Shown here: in pieces, positions 26,840 to 36,887 of the stretch | How positions within the stretch are numbered: the first letter of the stretch is position 1 | Layout: every line of letters begins with the position of its first letter | Source: Klebsiella michiganensis | GTDB taxonomy: Bacteria; Pseudomonadota; Gammaproteobacteria; Enterobacterales; Enterobacteriaceae | Length of the DNA: 64,000 nucleotides | Reading direction: 5' to 3' | Assembly: GCF_002925905.1 (NCBI RefSeq) | Contig: NZ_PRDB01000006.1 | Location: 310,001-374,000, forward strand | The notes under the pieces: model-generated | The model's database searches: none | Told to the model about the DNA's origin: nothing | What the model saw: only the letters and a program-made list of their open reading frames with translations | Made by a program: the position numbers and the translations under genes

Positions 26840-28831
26840 ATGAAGACACGCATAGACGTGGCGATGGCGCTCGCCTTCGTCAATCTGCCCGCGGCAGCCT
26901 ACGCCGCTGATGGCGCAGGGATAAATGAAGAACAGATGGTAGTGACCGCCACGGGATTCAGCCAGGAGAGGCGCGAGGCGCCGGCGACGATCTCGGTGCT
27001 CGATGAGAAGGCGCTGAATACCCGTTCCAATCAGAACGTCACGGAAGCGTTGCGCGAGATGCCGGGCGTGCTGGTGGGCAACGGCCACGGCAGCCTGGCG
27101 ACCGGCGATGTACAGATGCGCGGTATGGATTCGACCTATACTTCGTTTATGGTGAACGGTATCAAGCAGTCTACCCGCGAATCGCGACCTTATGGGCATC
27201 ACATTGGGTCTGAAGCCGCTTTTATGCCGCCGCTGGCCGCCATTGAGCGCGTGGAGGTGATTCGCGGGCCTATGTCATCGCTGTACGGCTCTGACTCTAT
27301 CGGCGGTGTGGTCAACGTCATCACCAAAAAGGCGTATAACCTCGAAAAATGGACGGGGGTGCTGGAGGATAATTACTTCCTGCAGGAGAAAAGCGAATAC
27401 GGCAATACTAACCAGACAAACGCCTTCTTTATGGGGCCCGTCGTACCGGGCAAACTCGGCGTCAGCGTGGGGGCTGACTATCTTGACCGTCGCGATGATG
27501 ACAGCCCGACCCAAGAACGTTTTGTTAAGCATCAGGCGGGGAATCTGGACGCCACAATTTCTCTTTCGCCAACCGATACCCAGCTCTGGGATCTGAACGC
27601 CTCCAAAGGCAATCAGGAGAAAACCCATAACGATAAAGCGTGGTACTGGGGCTTTGACCGCGATGCGGTCTCGCTGTCACAGCATGCCTGGTACGGTGAT
27701 GACCTGGTGGAGGTGAAGAACTTTATCAGCTACGAAAAGGCCCGTACGGAGTACCGCGTGCCCGGCATGGACTCGCAGTTTATCAAGCAGAATAATTTTG
27801 AGGCCAATAGCGCAAACACCTTTACGCTCGCCGATCACAAGTTGACGCTAGGCGTAAACTTCACGCGCAATGAGCTGAATGACACCTTTGGTATTGCGGA
27901 CAAGCAGGCGCCCGGCGTCACCCCGGTGAGTAAAATCACCCGTCACGGCTGGGCGGTTTTTGCTGAAGACGCGTGGATGATTGTACCGGACTTCACGTTG
28001 ACCACTTCTGCGCGCCTGGATCATGACAGCTATTTTGGCTATCACGTTACGCCTAAGCTCTACGGCAACTGGACCATTGACGAAAGCTGGGCGCTGAAAG
28101 GTGGCGTATCCGCCGGCTATAAAAAACCGGACCTGCGCCAGAACAACGCCGGCTTTACCAGCGTCTACGGCGCTTATCCCTATTCTGAGATTGGTATCGG
28201 CAACGACGATCTCAAACCGGAGCAGAGCATCAACACCGAGCTGGGCGTGTACTGGCAGCAGGATGCGCTGGCGCTCGACGCCACGCTTTTTCATACCAAA
28301 TTTAAAGACAAAATCAGCGACCATACCATCTGTACCGCCTCGGCTACCCGGCAATGCCAATACAACGGCTATACCGCGGATAGCGTGTCGCAATACATTA
28401 ACGTCGGGGATGCGGAGATCTACGGACTGGAGCTGAACGGCGACTGGCAGGTGACCGCAGCGCTGAAAGCGAACGCCAACTATACCTATACCCACAGTGA
28501 ACAAAAAAGCGGTGAGTATAAGGGTTATGCGCTAAGCGATTTCCCCAGCAGTATGGCCAACGTTTCGCTGACGTGGAACACCGCTTCCGATCTTGAACTG
28601 TGGACCAAGGCGAGCTGGCGCAGCAGATCGCCGGATATCGGCAAGTCCAGCTCAACGGATGCCTATGCGCTGGTAGATCTAGGCGTGCGTTATCGCCTGA
28701 GTAAGCACGTCACGCTGATGAGCGGTATCTACAATCTGTTTGATGTGAACCCGGTTTACACTACCGCTTACCGGCAGAAGGCGATGCTGGAAGGGCGACG
28801 CTATAATTTCGGCGGCCGCGTGGAGTTCTGA
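26840..28831 (+). CDS. TonB-dependent outer membrane receptor (CirA/FepA-like); alternative GTG start 26834
   Basis: TonB box-like EEQMVVTATGF; plug RGPMSSLYGSDSIGGVVNVITKK; C-terminal LEGRRYNFGGRVEF. Confidence 0.92.
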   Translation: MKTRIDVAMALAFVNLPAAAYAADGAGINEEQMVVTATGFSQERREAPATISVLDEKALNTRSNQNVTEALREMPGVLVGNGHGSLATGDVQMRGMDSTYTSFMVNGIKQSTRESRPYGHHIGSEAAFMPPLAAIERVEVIRGPMSSLYGSDSIGGVVNVITKKAYNLEKWTGVLEDNYFLQEKSEYGNTNQTNAFFMGPVVPGKLGVSVGADYLDRRDDDSPTQERFVKHQAGNLDATISLSPTDTQLWDLNASKGNQEKTHNDKAWYWGFDRDAVSLSQHAWYGDDLVEVKNFISYEKARTEYRVPGMDSQFIKQNNFEANSANTFTLADHKLTLGVNFTRNELNDTFGIADKQAPGVTPVSKITRHGWAVFAEDAWMIVPDFTLTTSARLDHDSYFGYHVTPKLYGNWTIDESWALKGGVSAGYKKPDLRQNNAGFTSVYGAYPYSEIGIGNDDLKPEQSINTELGVYWQQDALALDATLFHTKFKDKISDHTICTASATRQCQYNGYTADSVSQYINVGDAEIYGLELNGDWQVTAALKANANYTYTHSEQKSGEYKGYALSDFPSSMANVSLTWNTASDLELWTKASWRSRSPDIGKSSSTDAYALVDLGVRYRLSKHVTLMSGIYNLFDVNPVYTTAYRQKAMLEGRRYNFGGRVEF

Positions 28832-28838
28832 AAATCGT

Positions 28839-28860
28839 GCAGGGGCCGAATAGCCCCTGC
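28839..28860. terminator. Bidirectional terminator-like hairpin
   Basis: GCAGGGGC-CGAATA-GCCCCTGC between convergent genes. Confidence 0.5.
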
Positions 28861-28881
28861 GATAACATGCAAAAAAAGCTC

Positions 28882-29310
28882 TCAGGGCCTGAAGTCCAGA
28901 ACCACATGACTGAATGTCTGATAGGTTTTTTCATCCGGCGCGGGCGGAATTTTGGCTTCTTTCAGCGCGGACATTACCGCCGCGCATAACGCCGGATCGC
29001 CGCTCTCGACCGCTGGATTATGCACCGTCCCGTCACGCTGTAGCGTTAAGCGCACCGAGCATTTTTGCCCCTGCCAGGACGCCGGCTGGTCTATTTTCGC
29101 GAAGATAGCCCTCTGGACCTGCGTCAGATAGCGTGAGACGTTGGCCTGCGGTGATTGATCTGAACCCGTTTGATAATCGCGAAACATCTTATCCACTTCT
29201 GCCGATACCTTCGCGTCTTCGGCGCTATCCGGCGCAGAAGCACTACCCGAGCAGGCGGAAAGAAGTAAAGAGAGAGTGCAAATGAGCACCGGGCGGATTT
29301 TCACGGACAT
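28882..29310 (-). CDS. Lipoprotein with TolA C-terminal (domain III)-like domain
   Basis: Lipobox LLLSACSGS. VQRAIFAKIDQPASWQGQKCSVRLTLQRDGTVHNPAVESGDPALCAAVMSALKEAKIPPAPDEKTYQTFSHVVLDFRP parallels the TolA C-terminus (GGDPALC, PLDFKP end). Confidence 0.75.
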   Translation of the reverse strand: MSVKIRPVLICTLSLLLSACSGSASAPDSAEDAKVSAEVDKMFRDYQTGSDQSPQANVSRYLTQVQRAIFAKIDQPASWQGQKCSVRLTLQRDGTVHNPAVESGDPALCAAVMSALKEAKIPPAPDEKTYQTFSHVVLDFRP

Positions 29311-29454
29311 GGTAATGCCTCCTTGCTGGTGATGATGCGTTTCTGACGCGAGACGGTTATCCTCTGTTATTGCGCGATATTATTCAAACGCCGATCGCCT
29401 GGTATGCGCTTTAAAGTGACACTGTCACTCATTCTTTGCCTTCGCCGCGGGCGG

Positions 29455-30567
29455 CTACGCCATCCAGTCGCGGATAATGTCTCCGTATAGCTGCTCAGCC
29501 TCCTCCAGCCGGCTGAGCAGGCAGTACTCGTCGGTCTGATGGGCCATAGACGGCTCGCCGGGACCGAGAATAATACAGGGTGGATCGGCCAACGCAGGCA
29601 GCAGCAGCGAGGCGTCGGTAAAGTAGGGCACCACGCGCGGTTCAATCGGCTTAGCGTGCAGCGGCTGGCAGCGCTGATAAACCTGCTTAATCCACGCATG
29701 ATCCTCCCGGCTCAGTACGGCGGGCAGGTCGACCAGCGTGGATACCGTGACGCTTTCGCCAAGCAGCGTGGTCAAGCGCTGCCGGATAGTGGCGTGCTGT
29801 AAATTGGGCGCGCTGCGGATATCGACATCAAAAAGCGTGCGGTCCGGCACGGAATTAATATTGAGTCCGCCTTCGATGCGTCCGACGTTGAGGGTGGGCT
29901 GCTTCATCAGCGGGTGCGCCGCGCCAGGGGAAAAATGCTGAATCTTACCCAGCGCATCCGCCGCAAGATAGATAGCATTTATCCCCAGCTCCGGCATCGC
30001 GCCGTGGGCGGTTTTTCCCCGCGTTTCGCAGCGTAGCCAGAGCGCGCCTTTATGGCCGATCGCCGGATAGTTGGCGGTGGGCTCACCGACGATCAGCGCG
30101 CCCACGTCCGGCAACGTCGCGGAGGCGATCAACGCCCTTGCGCCGTCGCAGCCGGTCTCTTCTCCGCCGGTAATCAGCAATACCGCGCCGCGTCCGGCGA
30201 GGATCGTTTCCCGCTGATGAACGCAGGCGACGGCAAACGCCGCTATCGCCGCTTTCATATCGCTGGACCCGCGGCCATAAAGACGCCCGTCTTCTATCTG
30301 CGAGCCGAAAGGATCGTACTGCCACAGGGCATTTCCCAGCGGCACGGTATCCAGATGACCGGTAAAGGCCAGCGGTTTACCGGTCTTCGCCCCGGGCAGC
30401 CTGGCGATAAGATTGCAGCGTCCCTCGCCAAACGACGACAGCGAAACCGCAAAACCGCGATCGTTGAGCCAGTCGGCGAAGAACCGCATGCAGTCTGCTT
30501 CGCTGCCCGGCGGGTTGATGGTGTTAAAGCCCAGCAGCTGCCGGGCGAGCTCAAGGGTGGCGGCCAT
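29455..30567 (-). CDS. M20-family metallo-amidohydrolase (ArgE/DapE-like)
   Basis: FTGHLDTVPLG, GRLYGRGSSDMKAAIAAF, LITGGEETGCDGARALI motifs. Confidence 0.88.
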   Translation of the reverse strand: MAATLELARQLLGFNTINPPGSEADCMRFFADWLNDRGFAVSLSSFGEGRCNLIARLPGAKTGKPLAFTGHLDTVPLGNALWQYDPFGSQIEDGRLYGRGSSDMKAAIAAFAVACVHQRETILAGRGAVLLITGGEETGCDGARALIASATLPDVGALIVGEPTANYPAIGHKGALWLRCETRGKTAHGAMPELGINAIYLAADALGKIQHFSPGAAHPLMKQPTLNVGRIEGGLNINSVPDRTLFDVDIRSAPNLQHATIRQRLTTLLGESVTVSTLVDLPAVLSREDHAWIKQVYQRCQPLHAKPIEPRVVPYFTDASLLLPALADPPCIILGPGEPSMAHQTDEYCLLSRLEEAEQLYGDIIRDWMA

Positions 30568-31322
30568 CAGCGACGTTCCGTCAGCCAGTCAAGGCAGTTA
30601 ATCCACAGCTGGCGATAGCCGGGCCATTGAGCAAACTCTTCCGGCAGCCAGTGTGCCGACATATCGCTGGTCCACACCAGCGAGCGACCCTGCTGATATT
30701 CGCGAAGAGCCAGCAGCGGATGACCGGTACCGGCCACGGTCGCCAGCAGTTTGCCTTCCGGATGCATTTCTACTTCGTTATAGCCCAGCAGCCACGGCCA
30801 TTCGCCCGGAATATCGTTGAACAGGGCGTGGGATTCCGTCACTTCGGCATAGCAACCCTCCGGGGTTTCAATGCGATCGTCCCACGCCAGACAGCGGACC
30901 GGCAGAACTTTCTCCACCGCGGTATGGCGATAGCGCGCGCCGCCGTTAATCCCCTGGAAGCTGTAATAGCCGCCAATCATCATCAGCGAGCCGCCGCCGG
31001 CCACGTAGTCATGCAGCAGCGTCAGACGGTTGGCGGTTCGGCGGCTTTTCAGCCAGGTGTCCGGATGCAGCAGCAGCGTATTGGCGCCAATATCCGAAAG
31101 AATAATCGCATCCCACTGCTGCAGCGCTTCCAGCGTCAGCGGAAAGTCTGTCGCCGCCGCGTGGGCGGGCATATAGGTAATGGCGTAGGCACTGTCCGCG
31201 AGCGCGGCCAGAAAATCCGTTGCGCCGGTGTGCCAGGTGGCGGTGGCAAACTGGTCGAAGCCTTTAACGTGCGTTGAGGTGCTGGTCCAGGATTCACCGA
31301 CCAGTAAGATTTTTTTCTGCAT
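30567..31322 (-). CDS. Glutamine amidotransferase-like (GATase1-like) protein
   Basis: MQKKILLVGESWTSTSTHVKGFDQF ... DAIILSDIGANTLLLHP ... YVAGGGSLMMIGGYYSFQG. Start taken at 31322. Confidence 0.7.
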   Translation of the reverse strand: MQKKILLVGESWTSTSTHVKGFDQFATATWHTGATDFLAALADSAYAITYMPAHAAATDFPLTLEALQQWDAIILSDIGANTLLLHPDTWLKSRRTANRLTLLHDYVAGGGSLMMIGGYYSFQGINGGARYRHTAVEKVLPVRCLAWDDRIETPEGCYAEVTESHALFNDIPGEWPWLLGYNEVEMHPEGKLLATVAGTGHPLLALREYQQGRSLVWTSDMSAHWLPEEFAQWPGYRQLWINCLDWLTERR

Positions 31323-31335
31323 TATGACTTTCCTT

Positions 31336-32415
31336 TTATCCGCCAAAAACCCGTTGGGGATTTCCAATCATCAAGGTTTCAAGCTGTTCGCCGCTGACGC
31401 CGTGGCGCCGCAGGCGGGGAACAAAATGCTTGAGTATGTAGCCGTAACCGTGGCCGCCGTAGCGGGTGAGCATGGTTTTCAGGAAGACGTCCTGCGACAG
31501 CAGTATTTGCTGGATATAGCCGTCGTCAATCAGTTCGCGAATCGCGCGGGCGTTCTCCTCGTCGGAGGGCGACTGCGCCGACTCGTCGGCGTAGTAATAG
31601 CTCATGCCGATCATGTCGTATTCGAGAAACGCCCCGCGCTGCGCCAGCTCCCGCTGGTAGCGCTTATCGGCAAAGCTGGGATTCATATGGCACAGGACGG
31701 TATGGCGTAAATCGGCGCCTTCCTGTTCGAGAATATCCAGCACCCGATGACCCAGCCGCTCCCAGCCGGGCAGATGGACCTCGATCGGCACGCCGGTCGC
31801 GGCGCTGGCCCGGCCCGCAGCGCGCAGCGATTTCTCCTCATCCGGGGTAAAGCGGCTCGAGATCCCGATTTCGCCGATGAGCCCGGCGAGCACCTCCGGT
31901 TTCTCCTCCGCGCCGCCCAGATCGTAAATCAGCCGTTCGGTCAGCTGTTCGACGCTGCTGGTTCTTACCCACTCGGGGTGCGAAGGTTCCAGATAGAGGC
32001 CGGTGCCCATAATAACGTTCAGACCGGTCAGGCGCGCGATGCGCGCCAGCGCGTTGGGATCGCGGCCGATACCGATATTGGTCGGGTCGACCACCGTTTC
32101 TCCGCCAAGGGCGCGATATTTCGTCAGCTCTTCAATCGCGACGTCGACGTCAAACAGCTGGCAGTTATCGCGGCTCATCAGCGGATTCAGCGACAGTTCG
32201 CCGAGGTTTTCCATTTTCACCGGCATTTCGGCAAGATGGCGATCGCTACAGCAGCAGGGCGGTACCCATTTGCCGGAGGCATCCAGCAGTATATGCTCAT
32301 GCATCAGGGTAACCCCCATTTCGCTAATCGGCAGCGGGCCAAGCACCGTCATCACGTAACCGCTGCTGACGCCAAGCGGCAGCGGGGTGGGGTGGCGAAA
32401 AATTGATCCTTTCAT
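31336..32415 (-). CDS. Phosphotriesterase-family (PHP) metal-dependent hydrolase
   Basis: LGPLPISEMGVTLMHEHILLD, GGETVVDPTNIGIGRD, GLIGEIGISSRFTPDEEKSLRAAGRASAATGVPIEVHLPG, HTVLCHMNPS. Confidence 0.88.
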   Translation of the reverse strand: MKGSIFRHPTPLPLGVSSGYVMTVLGPLPISEMGVTLMHEHILLDASGKWVPPCCCSDRHLAEMPVKMENLGELSLNPLMSRDNCQLFDVDVAIEELTKYRALGGETVVDPTNIGIGRDPNALARIARLTGLNVIMGTGLYLEPSHPEWVRTSSVEQLTERLIYDLGGAEEKPEVLAGLIGEIGISSRFTPDEEKSLRAAGRASAATGVPIEVHLPGWERLGHRVLDILEQEGADLRHTVLCHMNPSFADKRYQRELAQRGAFLEYDMIGMSYYYADESAQSPSDEENARAIRELIDDGYIQQILLSQDVFLKTMLTRYGGHGYGYILKHFVPRLRRHGVSGEQLETLMIGNPQRVFGG

Positions 32416-32418
32416 CAG

Positions 32419-33429
32419 CTATCCTTTTGCCGCGGAGCGCGTGGGGTTGAGAATGCGGGTGTTCAGCCAGATCGCCAGCAGGATAATGGTGCCGGTGGCT
32501 ATCTGGGTGTAAAACGGCGAAATATGCGACAGGATCAGCCCGTTCTGAATGACCGCAATCGACAGCGCGCCCAGCAGCGTACCGATAATGGTACCGAAGC
32601 CGCCAAACAGGCTGGTACTGCCAAGCACAACGGCAGCAATAACCTGCAGTTCAAAGCCTTCGCCCTGGTTGGAGGAGCCGCTGCCGAGGCGCGCGGTAAT
32701 GATCATCCCCGCCAGCGCGGCGGCCATCCCGCTGATGATATAGACCTTCATGGTGACCGCTTTGGTATTAATGCCGCTGCGTCGCGCGCCTTCGGCGTTA
32801 GCGCCGATAGCGGTCACGTAGCGGCCAAAGCGCATATGATTGAGAACAATATGCCCGATAACCAGAATCATAATGCCGATCAGCGCGGGCATGGGGATAC
32901 CGACTACCCACGCGCGTCCTATAAAGGTAAACAGGCTGTCAGCCGGAACCGGAATCGAGTAGCCCTGGGTGACCAGCAGCGCGATGCCGCGAACCACGGC
33001 CAGGGTGGCGAGCGTGACGATAAACGCCGGAATGCCTTCATAGGCGATAAAGAAGCCGTTGATGGCGCCTACCAATCCGCCGAGCAGCAGGCCGCCAAGC
33101 AGAACCACCGGCCACGGCAGCCCCCAGTTATTCAGGGCGATAGCGGAAAGCGCGCCGACCAGCGCGAGGGTGGAGCCCACCGACAGATCGATACCGCCGG
33201 TGGTAATGACCAGGGTCATCGCCGTCGCGACAATCAGCAGCGGGGCGCTCTGACGGATGATGTTGAGCCAGTTGGTACCGGTGAGAAAGTTGCTGGTGAT
33301 CAGCGAAAACACCACGCAGCAGAAGACGAAAAAGAGCGCGATGCTGACCACGCCGGAGTGGTTATGCAGCAGGCGGCGCGGCAGCGAATGCTGGATCATG
33401 CGGGAGCTGCTTAAGTTCATGATACTCAT
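32419..33429 (-). CDS. ABC transporter permease (RbsC-like)
   Basis: LVITTGGIDLSVGSTLALVGALSAIALNNWGLP; IITARLGSGSSNQGEGFELQVIAAVVLGSTSLFGGFGTIIGTLLGAL. Confidence 0.93.
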   Translation of the reverse strand: MSIMNLSSSRMIQHSLPRRLLHNHSGVVSIALFFVFCCVVFSLITSNFLTGTNWLNIIRQSAPLLIVATAMTLVITTGGIDLSVGSTLALVGALSAIALNNWGLPWPVVLLGGLLLGGLVGAINGFFIAYEGIPAFIVTLATLAVVRGIALLVTQGYSIPVPADSLFTFIGRAWVVGIPMPALIGIMILVIGHIVLNHMRFGRYVTAIGANAEGARRSGINTKAVTMKVYIISGMAAALAGMIITARLGSGSSNQGEGFELQVIAAVVLGSTSLFGGFGTIIGTLLGALSIAVIQNGLILSHISPFYTQIATGTIILLAIWLNTRILNPTRSAAKG

Positions 33430-33438
33430 CCTGTTACC

Positions 33439-34221
<783 letters not shown>

Positions 34222-34301
34222 CTGATAACTCCCATCGCTGTTGCCGGGAAAATGTTCGCCATCCTGCGGGAGAGATGCTATCCGACACGGTTTACATGCT
34301 A

Positions 34302-34315
34302 GTAAACCGGTTTAC
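34302..34315. promoter_or_regulatory. LacI-family operator candidate O1
   Basis: GTAAACCGGTTTAC perfect palindrome upstream of the ABC/hydrolase operon. Confidence 0.7.
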
Positions 34316-34474
34316 CTGCGGAATAGAGCACTCGCCAGCACAGTCAGGACAAACGCTATGTAAGATATTTGTTCGCCAGTAAGAACATTGCAGCATCCGT
34401 GCCAGGGCAGGAACAACACAGCAGCCCTGTGATTTAACCTTATGTAATAAATAGAGTTTATTCATTACGCTCCG

Positions 34475-34488
34475 GTAAACCGGTTTAC
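34475..34488. promoter_or_regulatory. LacI-family operator candidate O2
   Basis: Second identical GTAAACCGGTTTAC, 173 bp centre-to-centre from O1. Confidence 0.7.
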
Positions 34489-34565
34489 TGATTATAGTGA
34501 ATAAAATGTTAATTGATCGTTTTTTGCGCCAAAAGTGGGCACATTTGCGCCATTTTGGGATGTGC

Positions 34566-35588
34566 TTAACAGATCTTGATCGAGTCGCGGCCAATCCACT
34601 CTACCGGCAGGCGGGTTTCCGCCGGGATGTCCCGATCGTCGTTCAGCAGACGCATCATGATGTTCACCGCGGTGCGGCCCAGTTCCCGGGCGGGCTGGCG
34701 GATAGTGGAAATCCGCGGCTGGGTAAAATCGGCATAGTTGGCGTCATCGAAGCCGACTAACGATAGCGCCTCCGGCGCCTGGAGCCCGCTGGCGCGCAGA
34801 CCGTCGAGCAGGCCGAGCACCAGATAGTCGCTGGCGGCGAAGACGGCGGTCGGGCGAACCGGCTGGCTGAACAGGGTCCGCAGCGCCTGCTGGCCAAACT
34901 CGCGCTGGTAGTCACCGTACATCACCCATTCGGGCGGCCAGCTCAGGCCGGCCTGCTCCATCGCGGTGCAGAAGCCCTGATAGCGCTCGCGTACGCTCAT
35001 CAGCTTGTCCGGGCCGCCGACGAAAGCGATATGGCGATGCCCGGCGGCGATCAGCTTTTCGGTGGCGATCCGCCCGCCCTGGACGTTATCGGCAAACACT
35101 TTCGGCACCTTACTGCCGGGAATATCTTCATCCAGCAGGACAATGCGTTCGTGACGCTGGACTTCTTTGCGCAGCAGGCCGTTATCGGGGCGGTTGGTGG
35201 TGAACAGCAGGCCGTCGACCTGGCAGGTATCCAGCCAGCGGATAAACTGGCACTCTTTTTCCGGGTTGTTGCGGGTGATACACAGCACCAGGCTGTAACC
35301 GCTGGCAGAAGCGGCCTCTTCGGCGGCATCGGCCAGTTCGGCAAAGAAGGGGTTGGTAATATCGGGGAGCACCAGGCCGAGCGTTTCGCTGCCGCCTTTG
35401 CTAAGACGGCGTGCCAGGCTATTGCCGCGATAGTCCAGTTCGCGAATGGCGGTTTCGATGCGATCGATGGTGTCCTGCGGTAGCACAATACTGTTGTTCA
35501 TATAGCGCGACAGGGTTGCCTTCGACAGCCCCGCCAGCTTTGCCACATCGGATAACAATACGCGTTTTATACTCATTTCCTGCGCCAT
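34566..35588 (-). CDS. LacI-family transcriptional regulator
   Basis: LLSDVAKLAGLSKATLSRYMNNSIVLPQDTIDRIETAIRELDYRGNSLARRLSKGGSETLGLVLPDITNPFFAELA. Confidence 0.95.
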   Translation of the reverse strand: MAQEMSIKRVLLSDVAKLAGLSKATLSRYMNNSIVLPQDTIDRIETAIRELDYRGNSLARRLSKGGSETLGLVLPDITNPFFAELADAAEEAASASGYSLVLCITRNNPEKECQFIRWLDTCQVDGLLFTTNRPDNGLLRKEVQRHERIVLLDEDIPGSKVPKVFADNVQGGRIATEKLIAAGHRHIAFVGGPDKLMSVRERYQGFCTAMEQAGLSWPPEWVMYGDYQREFGQQALRTLFSQPVRPTAVFAASDYLVLGLLDGLRASGLQAPEALSLVGFDDANYADFTQPRISTIRQPARELGRTAVNIMMRLLNDDRDIPAETRLPVEWIGRDSIKIC

Positions 35589-35736
35589 TTCTGCCAGAAT
35601 CGGCTATCTGTAACATAGTTAAGCGCGGTGGATACAGCAATTTCTCTGCTAACAATAACCGGAAATAAATGCTTGACAAAATTTAATCTGCGGAGAATTG
35701 TATAGGCAGTTTACCGCATCATCCGGGAATTCATTC

Positions 35737-35750
35737 CCAAACCCGTTTAA
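35737..35750. promoter_or_regulatory. Operator-like near-match upstream of the substrate-binding protein gene
   Basis: CCAAACCCGTTTAA; core AAACCCGTTT differs by one base from AAACCGGTTT of O1/O2. Confidence 0.4.
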
Positions 35751-35932
35751 CTCATTCCAGTCGCGCACCGACACGGACCGGTTGCCGGAATGAAATTAAG
35801 CAGGTATCCGCCGAACGGTCGATGATTGTTCTGGCCATATAGACGATATTTGCCCGCCAAAAAATAATCCTTCTGCGTTCGCATGCGGCGCGGAACTCTG
35901 CTGGCTATCAACTATTCCCGACGAGGATACTG

Positions 35933-36886
35933 ATGATGTTATTTCACACCGGAAAACTGCGTTTACTTGCTGTTGCCACCACGATGCTGGCATCAATGAG
36001 TTTTATTTCTGCCGCCGGCGCCGCCGGTCCGACTTATGCGCTGGTACAAATCAATCAGCAGGCCCTGTTCTTTAATCTGATGAATAAAGGCGCGCAGGAT
36101 GCGGCCAAAGCCAGCGGCAAGGATCTAGTTATTTTTAACTCTAACGATAATCCCGTGGCGCAAAACGACGCGATAGAAAACTATATTCAGCAAGGTGTTA
36201 AAGGCATTCTGGTTGCCGCTATCGACGTTAACGGAATTATGCCCGCGGTAAAAGAAGCGGCCGCCGCTAACATTCCAGTGATTGCGATTGATGCCGTATT
36301 ACCGGCCGGGCCGCAGGCGGCTCAGGTTGGCGTTGATAATATCGAAGGTGGCAGAATTATTGGTCAATACTTCGTGGACTACGTGCAGAAAGAGATGGGC
36401 GGCCAGGCGCGGCTGGGTATTGTCGGCGCGCTGAACTCGGCCATTCAGAACCAGCGGCAGAAAGGGTTTGAAGAGACGCTGAAAAGCAATCCGAAAATTA
36501 CCATCGCTAACGTCGTCGACGGCCAGAACGTACAGGATAAAGCAATGACCGCAGCGGAGAACCTGATTACCGGCAACCCCGATCTGACGGCGATCTATGC
36601 CACTGGCGAACCCGCTCTGCTGGGCGCTATCGCCGCCGTGGAAAACCAGGGGCGCCAGAAAGATATTAAAGTCTTTGGCTGGGATCTGACGGCGAAGGCG
36701 ATTTCCGGTATTGACGGCGGCTACGTCACCGCCGTTCTGCAGCAGGACCCGGAAAAGATGGGGGCCGAAGCCCTGAATGCGCTGAACGCTATCACCTCAG
36801 GTAAAACCGTGCCGAAAACCATTCTGGTTCCGGCCACGGTGGTAACCAAAGCGAACGTCGATACCTATCGTTCGCTGTTCAAGTAG
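35933..36886 (+). CDS. Periplasmic sugar-type substrate-binding protein (RbsB-like)
   Basis: Signal peptide; ALVQINQQALFFNLMNKGAQDAAKASGKDLVIFNSNDNPVAQNDAIENYIQQGVKGILVAAID. Confidence 0.92.
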   Translation: MMLFHTGKLRLLAVATTMLASMSFISAAGAAGPTYALVQINQQALFFNLMNKGAQDAAKASGKDLVIFNSNDNPVAQNDAIENYIQQGVKGILVAAIDVNGIMPAVKEAAAANIPVIAIDAVLPAGPQAAQVGVDNIEGGRIIGQYFVDYVQKEMGGQARLGIVGALNSAIQNQRQKGFEETLKSNPKITIANVVDGQNVQDKAMTAAENLITGNPDLTAIYATGEPALLGAIAAVENQGRQKDIKVFGWDLTAKAISGIDGGYVTAVLQQDPEKMGAEALNALNAITSGKTVPKTILVPATVVTKANVDTYRSLFK

Positions 36887-36887
36887 G

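Noticed and set aside
32524-33414. 296-aa plus-strand ORF over the ABC permease, plus similar long ORFs at 4597..5208, 18575..19195, 31747..32406 and 30627..31277
   Set aside because: Antisense shadows of well-supported genes; low-complexity polar sequence typical of reversed coding strand.
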